NCBI GenBank assembly: GCA_949128115.1
Contig: OX421966.1
Span: 6,944,001 to 7,008,000 of the forward strand
Direction of reading: 5' to 3'
Source: Anaspis maculata
Taxonomy: Eukaryota > Arthropoda > Insecta > Coleoptera > Scraptiidae
DNA: 64,000 bases
Shown here: positions 42,295 to 52,236 of the stretch, piece after piece
Numbering within the stretch: the stretch's first letter is position 1
How the letters are laid out: each line of letters starts with the position of its first letter
The notes under the pieces: model-generated
What the model saw: only the letters and a program-made list of their open reading frames with translations
Databases searched by the model: none
What the model was told of the DNA's origin: nothing
Position numbers and translations under genes: made by a program

Positions 42295-43589
42295 TTACAA
42301 GAAGGACAACTCTGTACGGTAACATTTGGCTGACCACATCGATAACACATTTTCTTCCTTGGTTCACGACAATTGCGAAAAACATGGCCTTTTCTTCCAC
42401 AGTTCCAGCAAGAAGCAGATCCATTCAAATTTCTTTCAGGTTCCACTGGCATTACCACCTGATGTTCGAAGTACGCCAAATCTGGTTCCAGTAAACGACC
42501 AGCTTGCCGAGATGGTGGAGGCTTGAATGCTTCTAACGCTTGCTTCCTCGCTTCAAGCTTTAAACCCAGATCCAGAAGTTCTTCACGAGTAGAGATTTGG
42601 TGAAGTCCCAACTGTTGTTGGAAGTAAGGAGAAATATTTCGACTCAGGATCTTCAGTTTAGTCTTCTCGGATACTTTTCCAGTAAGTCGATTGAAAAGAT
42701 TATCCATCACCGCCAAATAAACGCCAATCGATTCTGTAGGACCTTGGGTGCGTTTGCGAATTTCCTCGAAGAGATGCTCATCGTAATCAGCAGGCAAAAA
42801 CTGTCTTCTCAGCTGATACACCAGCGAATTCCAATTGGAAACCTGTTTTCTCATGGATCGGTACCAGACTAGGGCTTTTCCTTTAAACAGATCAATGGCC
42901 GATATAAAAAGCTCGACCTCAGATATTTGACGCGATGTCCTCAACTCCTCAATCCTCTCTAAAAATGAATTGACTGACATATCATTCGGCTCTCCAGAAA
43001 ACTTGAGGTTCCATTGTGAAGGCGGTATACTTTTTATTTCAGGCTGAGGCTGTGGTACAGAAAGAAGTGAAGACGATGCTAAAGGTGGGTCCTCATCACT
43101 CTCCGAACCGGTAGACGAAGATCCACTCCCATCTAAACACACTGCAGCCAAGGAGGTATGAAGAGACTTCTCATGTCGTCGAGTTTTCCGAGATACCTCC
43201 GACTTCAAATTCAGCAAGTCGACAATAAATTTGGACTTCACGGATTTCTGCTCCGCTGAAATTGCTTGACATTTATTCGCTCTCCCAAGTCCATGCGCAA
43301 CTTCAGTGTTTAGTTTCGTCAGAGCTGATTTATCGCTTCCATCAAAACTTGCAATCAAACCCTGGATTTCGGCAATCTTCGCGGTTAACGCAACCTTATC
43401 TTCATCAAATTGGAAGGGATATTCCGGATATTCCAACGGCGTTGACTGTTTCTCTAGACGAAGTAATTGTCGAAGCGTTTTCCTCATCTCATCGGCCCCC
43501 TGAACACCAGTGATACCTCTCACCGTTAATTCGTAGGTTAACTCCTCAGTGGACAACCGATTAACTTCAAAGTTAAGTTTTGAAGCCAT
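42264..43589 (-). CDS. gag: Gag polyprotein of element B
   Basis: 441 aa from ATG 43589. The N-terminus (MASKLNFEVNRLSTEELTYE) is a helical region with SAP-like spacing (LSTEELTYELTVRGI), followed by a Ser/acidic-rich linker. The capsid-like region contains FSGEPNDMSVNSFLERIE, ALVWYRSMR and RRQFLPADYDE. At the C-terminus there is one canonical CCHC knuckle (CWNCGRKGHVFRNC) and a second Cys-rich segment (CYRCGQPNVTVQSC) that lacks the usual histidine. Gag packages the element RNA in particles. The stop at 42264 is bypassed by -1 frameshifting into pol. Confidence 0.85.
   Translation of the reverse strand: MASKLNFEVNRLSTEELTYELTVRGITGVQGADEMRKTLRQLLRLEKQSTPLEYPEYPFQFDEDKVALTAKIAEIQGLIASFDGSDKSALTKLNTEVAHGLGRANKCQAISAEQKSVKSKFIVDLLNLKSEVSRKTRRHEKSLHTSLAAVCLDGSGSSSTGSESDEDPPLASSSLLSVPQPQPEIKSIPPSQWNLKFSGEPNDMSVNSFLERIEELRTSRQISEVELFISAIDLFKGKALVWYRSMRKQVSNWNSLVYQLRRQFLPADYDEHLFEEIRKRTQGPTESIGVYLAVMDNLFNRLTGKVSEKTKLKILSRNISPYFQQQLGLHQISTREELLDLGLKLEARKQALEAFKPPPSRQAGRLLEPDLAYFEHQVVMPVEPERNLNGSASCWNCGRKGHVFRNCREPRKKMCYRCGQPNVTVQSCPSCNRAGNGRREN
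42282..42288 (-). promoter_or_regulatory. -1 ribosomal frameshift site of element B
   Basis: On the minus strand, GGGAAAC is placed as G GGA AAC in the gag frame, eight codons before the end of gag and within the 30-nt gag/pol overlap (42264-42294). It is a classical X-XXY-YYZ heptamer, known from several lentiviruses. Slippage by one base enters the pol frame. Confidence 0.75.
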
Positions 43590-44096
43590 GATGACGTAAG
43601 CGTTTTCAGCGATAAACAGAACAATGTAAAATCGACACTAAATCGATACCTAACACCTAGTAAGTAAATACCTAACACTAAAAACAAGATAAATAAGATT
43701 ACGAAAGAAAGAAAAAAAAAAAAAAAAGGGGGAAAAACAAACAAAGGTCACGATACTCAACTGAAATACCTACCTCGCAAAAATATAGACCGCAATAATT
43801 ATAATAGGTAAGTAGATCAACAGTATCGACCAATACAATGCGCGTACAAAATACACAACAAGAACACACAAAAAAAAAATACACCAGTTTACAAGGAGGA
43901 GGAAGTACCCATTTCAAAACTTCAAACTTTGTTGTGATTAGTAAGTTGTTGAGTCTTGCTGAGTGAATTCAACTTAAACACCTTTGAAATAACTAAAAGT
44001 GACACTAAGTGTACCAGATACCTATTTTTTTTTTAAGTCCAATTTTACTCCAGCAAAAAAAAATAATATGCCAGGCCCCACGTTGGGCGCCAAATT
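43590..44096 (-). promoter_or_regulatory. Leader of element B with tRNA-Lys primer-binding site
   Basis: On the minus strand TGGCGCCCAACGTGGGGC (44092-44075) starts a few bases after the LTR end. It is complementary to the 3' end of insect tRNA-Lys. The remaining leader is A/T-rich with homopolymers and carries no gene. Confidence 0.8.
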
Positions 44097-44654
44097 TGTC
44101 ATATCTTTTTTTATCTTAGGGGTATATGCACAGCTGGGGGTGCGAGGAGTCAGGTTGTTCAGACCCTCTTAGAGCAACGACAAATTAAATTTTTCGACCA
44201 CCACAACCCCTAATTGAAAATGAAGGTGGTGATCACCGGGCTAGCAATAGAGTTGGGGTGAATTCTTAGCTGGACTTCCAAGAAAAAAAAACTAATTTTG
44301 AAATAGTAAAATTAACATATTTAAGTTTATTTGAAAAAAAAAAAAAAAAAATTAAATAAATTAATGAATAAATAAATTAAATGTGGTGATTGGCTTATAA
44401 TCTCTTTCCTCTTTTAATTAAATATTTACGAATGAATTAAATTACCTACTAAATTAAATTTCAGTGAATCATGAATGAATTCCCTTTTTCGTAGTACTAC
44501 CAAACTGGGTTACAGCAGCAAATTCAATCACTGGGTTTGCACATTGCTCTTGCGAACACTTATCTTGTTATAAAAGGGAATAAAAAACTTAATAATTAAA
44601 TTTAATAATTAACCAATAAGAGTAGGTACTCAACAAAAACGGAAATGTGAAGTG
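44097..44654 (-). repeat. 5' LTR of element B, fragment 1 (U5 side)
   Basis: Corresponds to 37062-37614 of the intact LTR and starts (plus strand) TGTCATATC. Several differences from the intact copy, for example GGGAATAAAAAACTTAAT for GGGAAAAAAAAACTTCAT. It stops abruptly at GAAGTG. Confidence 0.85.
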
Positions 44655-46247
44655 TAGCGTTAAAATTTCGTCTCTATATATTTATCACGCAAAAAGCGAA
44701 AGGTAGCTGATAAGATTTCTTCACGGCGTATTTTGGAAGAGCTAAAAAGCAAAAGGCTGGGAGTGACCGATCGACTTTGGTAGCAGAAACTTCTCCCTGG
44801 GAAATTTGTTATTTTCAAAAGTTATTGAATATTGTTCCACCCATAGTCGTTGGGGATTTAGGGAAAGCTTTGCAAGACCCACATTATTTGTGAAATATAA
44901 TGTGCGGGTAACGGATTATTCCGGATTTTTCTACCAGTAAGTTATGGTCCAAAGGCTATCATTACTTTTATTCTGACTAGAATTGCTTTTTAGGTCGCTA
45001 AGAATTTCTACAAAATTTACCATCGTACTTAGGTACTCTGCGTGTTGTCTTCAAAAGCATCTCTGCAACTTTTCGTGAGAGAACCGTTCCCATTTAGAAC
45101 GTAGGTTTGAAGCTCTTTGTTTGATCATCTTCTAATGATTGCATATTTTCTTATAGGGTTCTTATTACTGTTTAATTTATGTTAAACAATTTCTACGATT
45201 CTACGTCGTAAAGAAAATCAGTACTTCCGATCTATGTACTAGTTGGTCCCTGGATGTGCTTCACCTTTCATCATCGTCCGTTCACAGTAGCCGTTTGTGT
45301 CAACAGAATTTCCAAAGAGCACATTTCTTCCCAACAAAAATAAGGCTGGAGGACGGAGAAACGGAACGCATCCAACATCCAGCTCCTTTTCCTGGTTACA
45401 TCGAAACCGCAAGTCTTTTTAACTTTAGGATATTTACGTGTTTGGTGCATCGTTGAAAACATAAGGCTCAAATGGGTACATAGTGAAGTCATAAATATAT
45501 CGGAACGCTACACAACTAATATTTTCATGCTCAGTACATATTCATTCCAATATTATATTTTTTTGTGTGTATAAAAAAAAAAGGAACATAACAACCTACC
45601 TACTAAGATCAGAATTGCAATCTATTTGGTTTTCATAGCATTTTATTATAGTTCATAAATTTTGTGAATCGCATTGGCCAATTCGAGTTTCTCTTCATTT
45701 TTGTAATTACACCTAGCTGTCAATTGCTGATAGACCGGCGGCCAAAATTGACTGGCGCCCTGGCAAAACCATCTATTGTTACGTTGGTTACCTTTGTTTG
45801 ATTTTGTCGACGACCCACGACCTCTCGACTGTAGCAAACCGGCGGTCGCACAATCTCGATGTTGTTTTGTAATTCTAAAAGCAAATAAACCTAGCTCAAA
45901 GAAAATTCATAAATTCTAGTTCTTTTCATTTTTCTTTTATTTTGCTTTGCAATATAAATTCGTGCGGTTATAAAGATTTTGACACCCTGACGTGGGGCGT
46001 TTGTAGTTTTTTGTTGTAGGAAAATTTAGTTGTTTTTGATGATTCAATACCTACATATTGCCATTTGGTTTTGAATACGTAGGTACCCATTTTGTGACCG
46101 ATATTTGAGTTTTATTTCAATAAATTATTGGAAACATTTATCAACTAGCGAAAATAATAAAACTTGCGGGTTTGAATACTGATAACGTTCTATCAAACAA
46201 AAAGAAGCCGTGCTTTCTTTCGTTTAGGTAGCTGGAAGTACTGATTC
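44655..46247. other. 1.6-kb filler between duplicated LTR segments
   Basis: Sequence unrelated to the LTR. To its right, 46248 resumes the LTR not where fragment 1 ended but about 289 bp earlier, so LTR bases 44366-44654 are present twice around the filler. I see no terminal inverted repeats or poly-A, and no short target duplication. Templated break repair, recombination between copies, or an assembly join are all possible. Confidence 0.6.
45646..45874 (-). other. Candidate terminal exon inside the filler
   Basis: On the minus strand TTTTAG precedes a frame open to TAA at 45646. The protein end reads ...RNNRWFCQGASQFW, PPVYQQLTARCNYK, NEEKLELANAIHKIYEL. AATAAA overlaps the stop codon (TATAATAAAA), so an acceptor, open frame, stop and poly(A) signal are all in order. 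I do not recognise the family. It could be a host last exon copied into the break. Confidence 0.3.
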
Positions 46248-47049
46248 GAATAAATAAATTAAATGTGGTGATTGGCTTATAATCTCTTTCCTCTTTTAAT
46301 TAAATATTTACGAATGAATTAAATTACCTACTAAATTAAATTTCAGTGAATCATGAATGAATTCCCTTTTTCGTAGTACTACCAAACTGGGTTACAGCAG
46401 CAAATTCAATCACTGGGTTTGCACATTGCTCTTGCGAACACTTATCTTGTTATAAAAGGGAAAAAAAAACTTCATAATTAAATTTAATAATTAACCAATA
46501 AGAGTAGGTACTCAACAAAAACGGAAATGTGAAGTGAACACAAAACAAAAGGATAAAACAAAGTAATAAATAATCAAGGACTTTTCTTGCAACAAAATTA
46601 TAGGTATCTAGTGCTGGTACTAAAATTCTCTCAAATAAACAAAATAACACAATTTAACAATGAAGGTAAGTGGGTTCCTTTATTTCACGGACTACACGAA
46701 ATTTGCTCGTTCGTTTTCTTGGTGTGGAAGCAGTCTCAGGCAACAAATTAGTTTTGTGCAACTTACTCTTTTCGTCGGGAACAACAGAGCATAAACTAAT
46801 TACCGGAAAATGGACCGGCTTCCTCCACCTTTTTCCTGGGTCGCAGGCCTTCAGAAGGGATAAGATTCAACTGATAGAAGCTCCAGAACGATCGAATCAA
46901 CAGAGCAGGCAGTATACAACTTATCCCAAAGCGGCAGCAAAATGGCGGGCCACAAGCAGAAGTGCGTTGAATTTCTACAGCACAGACACGATGTCGTAAT
47001 CAATTCGGTATAAAGACCCGAGCAAAGAACCCTAAAATTGCAAAGGTTA
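46248..47049 (-). repeat. 5' LTR of element B, fragment 2
   Basis: Nearly identical to 37328-38119 of the intact LTR, with one ~9-nt insertion near 46856. It ends in GTTA (47046-47049), the target duplicated beyond element D. Confidence 0.85.
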
Positions 47050-47910
47050 TGAAGCCCACCGTTTGTACGGGGTCCAAATCACGCGGAGGAAAAATCAATA
47101 AGTGTATGGGGAATTGAGCGTGCGATGCAAGTTCACCACATGGTTAAAAGATGTCGCTAGCCGTGTAATGGACACATAGAAAGTTCGAGACCTGGTATAA
47201 AACAATTTAGCTATAATTATTTTGGCACTCTCAACGTCTATGCTCTCAACTCAACCCCATACCGTAGACGAGCCGATGTCCGTGTGCTCCGCCGTACCTC
47301 GTAATTTCGCGGCCTCCCCGTCTGTAATTGCCCGCATATCGGCGTTCCCAAATTAAATGCGCGACAATATGTCCGACGTCTGATTACCAATACGTTCATC
47401 GCCACACCACACGCGCCACCGAGGAGGCACAGTCCAGCCCGTCATCGAAGAGATTTCCATCCGTGCCGTGGTAGGACTAGATGTGATTTGCACCGTCTAC
47501 ATCAAGCTCTTCATTATCGGGAATCGCACCACTCGCGCTTGATTGTTCATTCCATATTTCTAAATACCGGAATTGCACATTTGCTCGCGTTCGTGTGAAA
47601 ATTAGTATCAAGCTTGTTGGATTTCGCACCGGTGTGCACCTCATTTCTGCTCCGGGATTAATTGCGTCGTACTTAGGGAGACGTCCTTTAACCAGGGAGT
47701 TTTTAAGCTAAAGCAAAAGCCTTTGGACCGTGTGGGTACCGCGAGTAACCGAGGTAAACCTGAGTGCGTCATTTGCCTCCGAAGAGATTGTATAATTTCA
47801 TATCCATGGGGTTGTAACCCTTCACACAGAACGCTGCCTGTTGGAAGAGGAACCTGCATCGAGCACTTGTAATCTGTCCCTGACAAAAAGCTCCTCCGTG
47901 GCGAGCCAGA

Positions 47911-48260
47911 GCCTCCTTTCGGGGTTGTGTCCAGGCCTTCTACTGGACGGGTCGGGGCTTCCTTTAGTACTGTGTCCTGGCCTTCACTGGCGATGCGTCA
48001 TGGCCTCGTTGGAGTTGGTTCCTGACAGTTCACTGGCTGCGTCTGGGCCTCCTTTCGGGGTTGTGCCCAGGCCTTCTACTGGACGCGTCGGGGCCTTCTT
48101 TAGCGTTGTGTCCTGGCCTTCACAGGCGATGCGTCATGGCCTTTATTGGGGGTGGTTCCTGACAGTTCACTGGCTGCGTCTGGGCCTCCTCGCGGGGTGC
48201 GTCTTGTCCTGCTTCGGTTCAGCTAGGCTTCAGGAGTGGATGCTTGTAATTGACGAACGG
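47911..48260. repeat. 136-bp tandem repeat within element D
   Basis: Units begin GCCTCCTTTCGGGGTTGTG at 47911 and 48047, with a partial third starting GCCTCCTCGCGGGG at 48184 (spacing 136-137 bp). The 153-codon frame across it (47841-48302) arises from the repeat and is not called. Confidence 0.75.
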
Positions 48261-49263
48261 TACCTCGCGGTGGAAAAGGAGCGATCTTGTGGGGTGGAGT
48301 AGACGGCCTACGATTGAGATTTGCAATGTCCTAGAAAGCCACGATCGACACGGGGTAGACTTCAACTTCTCAGTGGGTGGTACCTGCAGTCCAGGGGTTG
48401 GGGTTGGAACTTCGACAGAGCTTTGAACGACACGTCTGAATACGCGCTGCTGAGTTTGGAGAATCGCGAAACGGATAGGAACTGGAAAGAACTAAAATCG
48501 CGTTTGTGGAAACCAGGGTTCGGACCCCTCCGTAGAGTCGCAATTGTTAATAACAATCGGTTTAGGACAACGACCCCCCCCCCTCCGTGAAACTAATGAC
48601 TTTGTTTTAGCGTGCAACTGCAGTTATTTAGATCTCCATTTTGGTTGTATTATTGAGTACAAGAGAATTATTACTAATGACGAATGTTATGGAGAGGATT
48701 TTCACCTAGAGTGACGTCCGGTGGGTTCATCGCGTAATTAATGAATTTGTTGCAGTTTTCCCTGAAGTTGATAGAGATTGTTTAAATCGTGGAATGAAAA
48801 TCTATCAGAAGCTGTTCGTATAATTACCTGGGATATTCGACGATGCGACGCTTCGATAAATTTGTACCTATACGGCTCAATAGTTGGTTAGCAATCTGAT
48901 ATTTATTTATAGAGAATAATAGTTGTTTCGAAGCCTTCTCGCGTTGGTTCGTCGGCGAGCACCTTAGTAGGTTTTTAGCAACAATGGGGTTCACTTCACA
49001 CAAAACAGAACGGGGTTCAATCCAAAGGGTCTTCACACGAGAGTTTGTACCTTGACTTGAGTAATTGTTCGCGTACACCATTGGTTCCGAAGTTGTTGGA
49101 AGGGTGAAATTGGGTTTTACATTTCCGGCTATAGACACTCGCGGTCGTGAAATCCTTCTAAGCTTCAAGGGCAATTCAAGGTGAAAATAGGTCCAGTTCT
49201 CCACAAAGGCACCGGGCCACATCCAATCCCTTCCAAAACGGGCAAAAGATTACCATAGCCTAA
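48261..49263. other. Element D interior, no gene seen
   Basis: Moderate-GC sequence up to the insertion site of element C. A C9 run occurs near 48578. No coding domain recognised. Confidence 0.4.
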
Positions 49264-49267
49264 AAAG

Positions 49268-49466
49268 TGTTAGCGGCAAAATTTCAAATGATTGTCAAAA
49301 GGACATGTTAGAGTGCGCTGTATAACGGAAAGGAGAGGGGTCGCATCCGGCATGTAGAGCAGTACTTGCTTGGAGGTCGAGGAGTAAAGACGTAAACCGA
49401 GCTGTCGAGTTTTATTTATTCCAGTACCGTTATTTTCGACCCCAGGCCCCACACGAGTATCCTACA
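49268..49466 (+). repeat. 5' LTR of element C
   Basis: Begins TGTTAGCGGC and ends GAGTATCCTACA. The sequence after it (GCTCAGAAGCGGGATCGG) does not start with the usual TGG, so I cannot name the primer tRNA. Confidence 0.9.
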
Positions 49467-49572
49467 GCTCAGAAGCGGGATCGGCAGCGCTTCACTGCGG
49501 TCATTTTAACGTCCAAACGTCCGGGTTTTAGTTGTTTTCGCCAGTTTTTCCGGGTCTTGAAAAGAGTTCAAG

Positions 49573-51324
49573 ATGGCGTCGAGCGAAGGCCGCGAGGAGC
49601 AACAAAGAGAGAGAGACGCGGACGCGAGCGCGGAGCGGTGGAGTGGTGACGAGCGTTCGGAGTACAGCGCGCGTGACGAAGTTTTCCGATCGCCTCGAGC
49701 GGGAACGGGAATGTCACCGGTAAGTCGCCTAGGGACAGATGGCGGAGGAGGAGCGGAATCAGAATTTGGTGTGCAGGAGCAGATGACGTCGATTCTAAAC
49801 CTTGTTGCGAAGATGGAGGAAGGCCGAGCACGTACGGATAGCATTTTGCTCACGCTGCTGCAGAACCAAACTTATGGACCACCGCAGCCCCCTCAAGGAA
49901 CTACAGCGTATCAAGTCATGCCTGATTTGAACAAAGCGGTGCCGAACTTCGACGGAACAGTGGCGCAGGACGCTGGAGAATGGATTGACAGGATAAACAG
50001 CTGTGGGTTGCTGCATCATTGGCCGGCGGAGGTCAAGCTGGAAACGGCACGTATGCACATGGTAGGATCAGCTAAGAGATGGCTGGAAGCGAGAAGAAAC
50101 GAAATTGACTCGTGGGCGGTATTCGAAAGAATGTTTCGAAGGACCTTCGTAATTGATGAATCGATGACGGACAAATGGTTGAAGATGACGAAAAGAAGAC
50201 AAGGAGCTAAAGAACCCGTTGAGGAATACTTCCATGACAAGTTTCAGTTGTGCAAAAGTTTGAATTTATCGCGCGCGGAAAGCAAAGAACAGATTTTGGC
50301 GGGACTCGCGAATAAGGCATTGATACCGGGACTACTTACGGCAGTCCACACGGACTCAGATCACCTGTTGCATGACATTCTGCGAGTGCATCGTGTAGTT
50401 GCACCGGGTGAACGCGAGTTTAGTGCGAGATCGCAACACGAATTGCCGAAATCGAGAAGGCAGTCGGGACAATCAGCGCGAAGGTGTTTTGTCTGTTCGG
50501 AGGAGGGACATTTCGCAGCCGAATGTGGTAAACGTCCGAAAACGTCGGAGCCGTCTCAAGCGCGAAAATGTTTCAATTGTTCAAAATTGGGGCATCTTTC
50601 CTTTGAGTGCCCCCAACCAAAGAAATCGGGATTTGCGACGAGCACTCCGCGAAGGCCGGCAGTTGCAGAAACACGTCCGACCGAAAATAACAATACGACT
50701 TCTAGGAAAAACAATGACATGATGAATATTGACGGCGGCAGTTCCGAGTCCATCGACAAGTTTATGCGCATGGTCAAGGTCAACGGAGACCAATACGCTG
50801 GATTCATCGATACAGGCTCGAGCGTGTGTACAATTCGGAAGGCAGCGCTTCGTGCCGGGGAAAAAGTTTTACCAGTGGAGAGAAATCTGATCGGGTTTGG
50901 AGGAAAGGCAGTGGCGTGCGCTGGGCTGTTGGAAGCCAGCGTGACGGTGGACAATGTAACAGTGGAAAACGTGAAAATGCATGTGGTACCGAATGACGTT
51001 CAAGGAGTGGACGTAATTGTGGGGCGCAGTTTCACCGAGGCCGAGGAGGTTGCATACGTCCGCGTTGATGATAGCTTGGTGTTTGGTTATCGTCAGGAGA
51101 TGCCTTTCAAATACCTGGAAGTTACTGAGATTTCACCGAGAATAAAACTGCAAACCGTTCAAGAAAGAGTGTTGTCAAAGAATTCAATTAGCTTCGTGGA
51201 AGTGGCGGCGAACGCACTTGAGAAGGACACGTGGATGGTGCCGCTAGCGAATTACTCAGAGGAGGACATCAAACTACCAGGAGGTACTTGTGTGGGAAAG
51301 ACGCAGACGTGTATGACTGTCTAG
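49573..51324 (+). CDS. gag: Gag-protease of element C
   Basis: 583 aa from ATG 49573 to TAG 51322. The N-terminal part is highly charged. The central capsid-like region contains VPNFDGTVAQDAGEWIDRIN, AKRWLEARR and EPVEEYFHDKFQLCK. Two canonical CCHC knuckles follow, CFVCSEEGHFAAEC and CFNCSKLGHLSFEC, and then an aspartic protease with FIDTGSS and DVIVGRSF. Gag and protease are fused in frame. The frame continues after the TAG into RT with no frameshift, so the TAG is either a read-through terminator between Gag-Pro and Pol or a point mutation. The surrounding bases do not settle it. Confidence 0.85.
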   Translation: MASSEGREEQQRERDADASAERWSGDERSEYSARDEVFRSPRAGTGMSPVSRLGTDGGGGAESEFGVQEQMTSILNLVAKMEEGRARTDSILLTLLQNQTYGPPQPPQGTTAYQVMPDLNKAVPNFDGTVAQDAGEWIDRINSCGLLHHWPAEVKLETARMHMVGSAKRWLEARRNEIDSWAVFERMFRRTFVIDESMTDKWLKMTKRRQGAKEPVEEYFHDKFQLCKSLNLSRAESKEQILAGLANKALIPGLLTAVHTDSDHLLHDILRVHRVVAPGEREFSARSQHELPKSRRQSGQSARRCFVCSEEGHFAAECGKRPKTSEPSQARKCFNCSKLGHLSFECPQPKKSGFATSTPRRPAVAETRPTENNNTTSRKNNDMMNIDGGSSESIDKFMRMVKVNGDQYAGFIDTGSSVCTIRKAALRAGEKVLPVERNLIGFGGKAVACAGLLEASVTVDNVTVENVKMHVVPNDVQGVDVIVGRSFTEAEEVAYVRVDDSLVFGYRQEMPFKYLEVTEISPRIKLQTVQERVLSKNSISFVEVAANALEKDTWMVPLANYSEEDIKLPGGTCVGKTQTCMTV

Positions 51325-52236
51325 ACAGTGGAAGTGGATTCCAGAGAGCCTATTACTGTTGACATGCTCCACGTAGACCCCGAGGCGCCACCAGAAGCTG
51401 TGAATGAACTGTGTAAATTGTGCAACGAGTACCGGGACTGTTTTGCTTTCAACCTTGCGGAACTTGGTTGCACGGATTTGGCGCGTATGTCGATCGAGGA
51501 TAGCGGTGTGCCAGTGAGGGCGAAACCCTATCGGGCAAGTTTAAGCGAGAGACAGATAATCAAGGACATTGTTTCGGAGTGGAGACGGCATGGCATTGTG
51601 ACGGATACGGACTCGAACTATGCCAGTCCGGTATTACTGTGCGTCAAGAAAACGGGCGAGCCGCGACTAGTTGTGGACTATCGCAAGCTGAACCAACAGA
51701 CGCAGACGGTGAAAAAGAATTCCCCTTCTTCAGAATACCTGGAGAACATGAGTGGCTGTAAGATATTTTCAACTCTTGACTTGATGCATGGTTATATGCA
51801 GCTACCTGTAGAGACTGAATCGCAAAAGAAAACCGCGTTCATCACGCCAGACGAGACGGGGCAGTTTTCTCGCATGAGTTTCGGGTTATGTAACGCCCCC
51901 TTTAAGTTCGCGAAGGTCATGAACCTGGCGCTAGGACCCTTACGTAATCGCGTCGCGATGAGTTATATGGATGACATCATTTGTCCCGCGATAGATTGGT
52001 GCGACATGTTGACGAGACTTAGAGATATTTTCGAAGCTCTACGCAGGGCAAAATTGACTTTGAAATTGTCGAAATGTCGTTTCGGCGCGCGCGAAGTTGA
52101 ATTTCTCGGAATTAAATTGTCCGCGGATGGAATTCAACCAGGCCCAAGAAAGACAAGCGCGATACGTGAGTTTCCGCGGCCACGCAACGTACACGAGGTG
52201 CGGCGATTTCTTGGTTTAACTTCATTTTTTCGATAA
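51325..52236 (+). CDS. pol: Pol of element C, reverse transcriptase part
   Basis: Open from 51325, directly after the TAG, to a TAA at 52234. It contains the RT domain in order: HGIVTDTDSNYASPV, RLVVDYRKLN, FSTLDLMHGYMQLP, FSRMSFGLCNAP, YMDD (51964-51975) and RRFLGLTSFF. The stop falls where gypsy proteins continue with a basic residue and F-V, i.e. in the connection between RT and RNase H. The RT core is complete but separated from RNase H and integrase by the TAA, so this copy cannot make full Pol without suppression. Confidence 0.82.
   Translation, partial: TVEVDSREPITVDMLHVDPEAPPEAVNELCKLCNEYRDCFAFNLAELGCTDLARMSIEDSGVPVRAKPYRASLSERQIIKDIVSEWRRHGIVTDTDSNYASPVLLCVKKTGEPRLVVDYRKLNQQTQTVKKNSPSSEYLENMSGCKIFSTLDLMHGYMQLPVETESQKKTAFITPDETGQFSRMSFGLCNAPFKFAKVMNLALGPLRNRVAMSYMDDIICPAIDWCDMLTRLRDIFEALRRAKLTLKLSKCRFGAREVEFLGIKLSADGIQPGPRKTSAIREFPRPRNVHEVRRFLGLTSFFR

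Noticed and set aside
47841..48302. 153-codon plus-strand ORF in element D
   Set aside because: Its length derives from the 136-bp tandem repeat; no domain, and composition mirrors the repeat.
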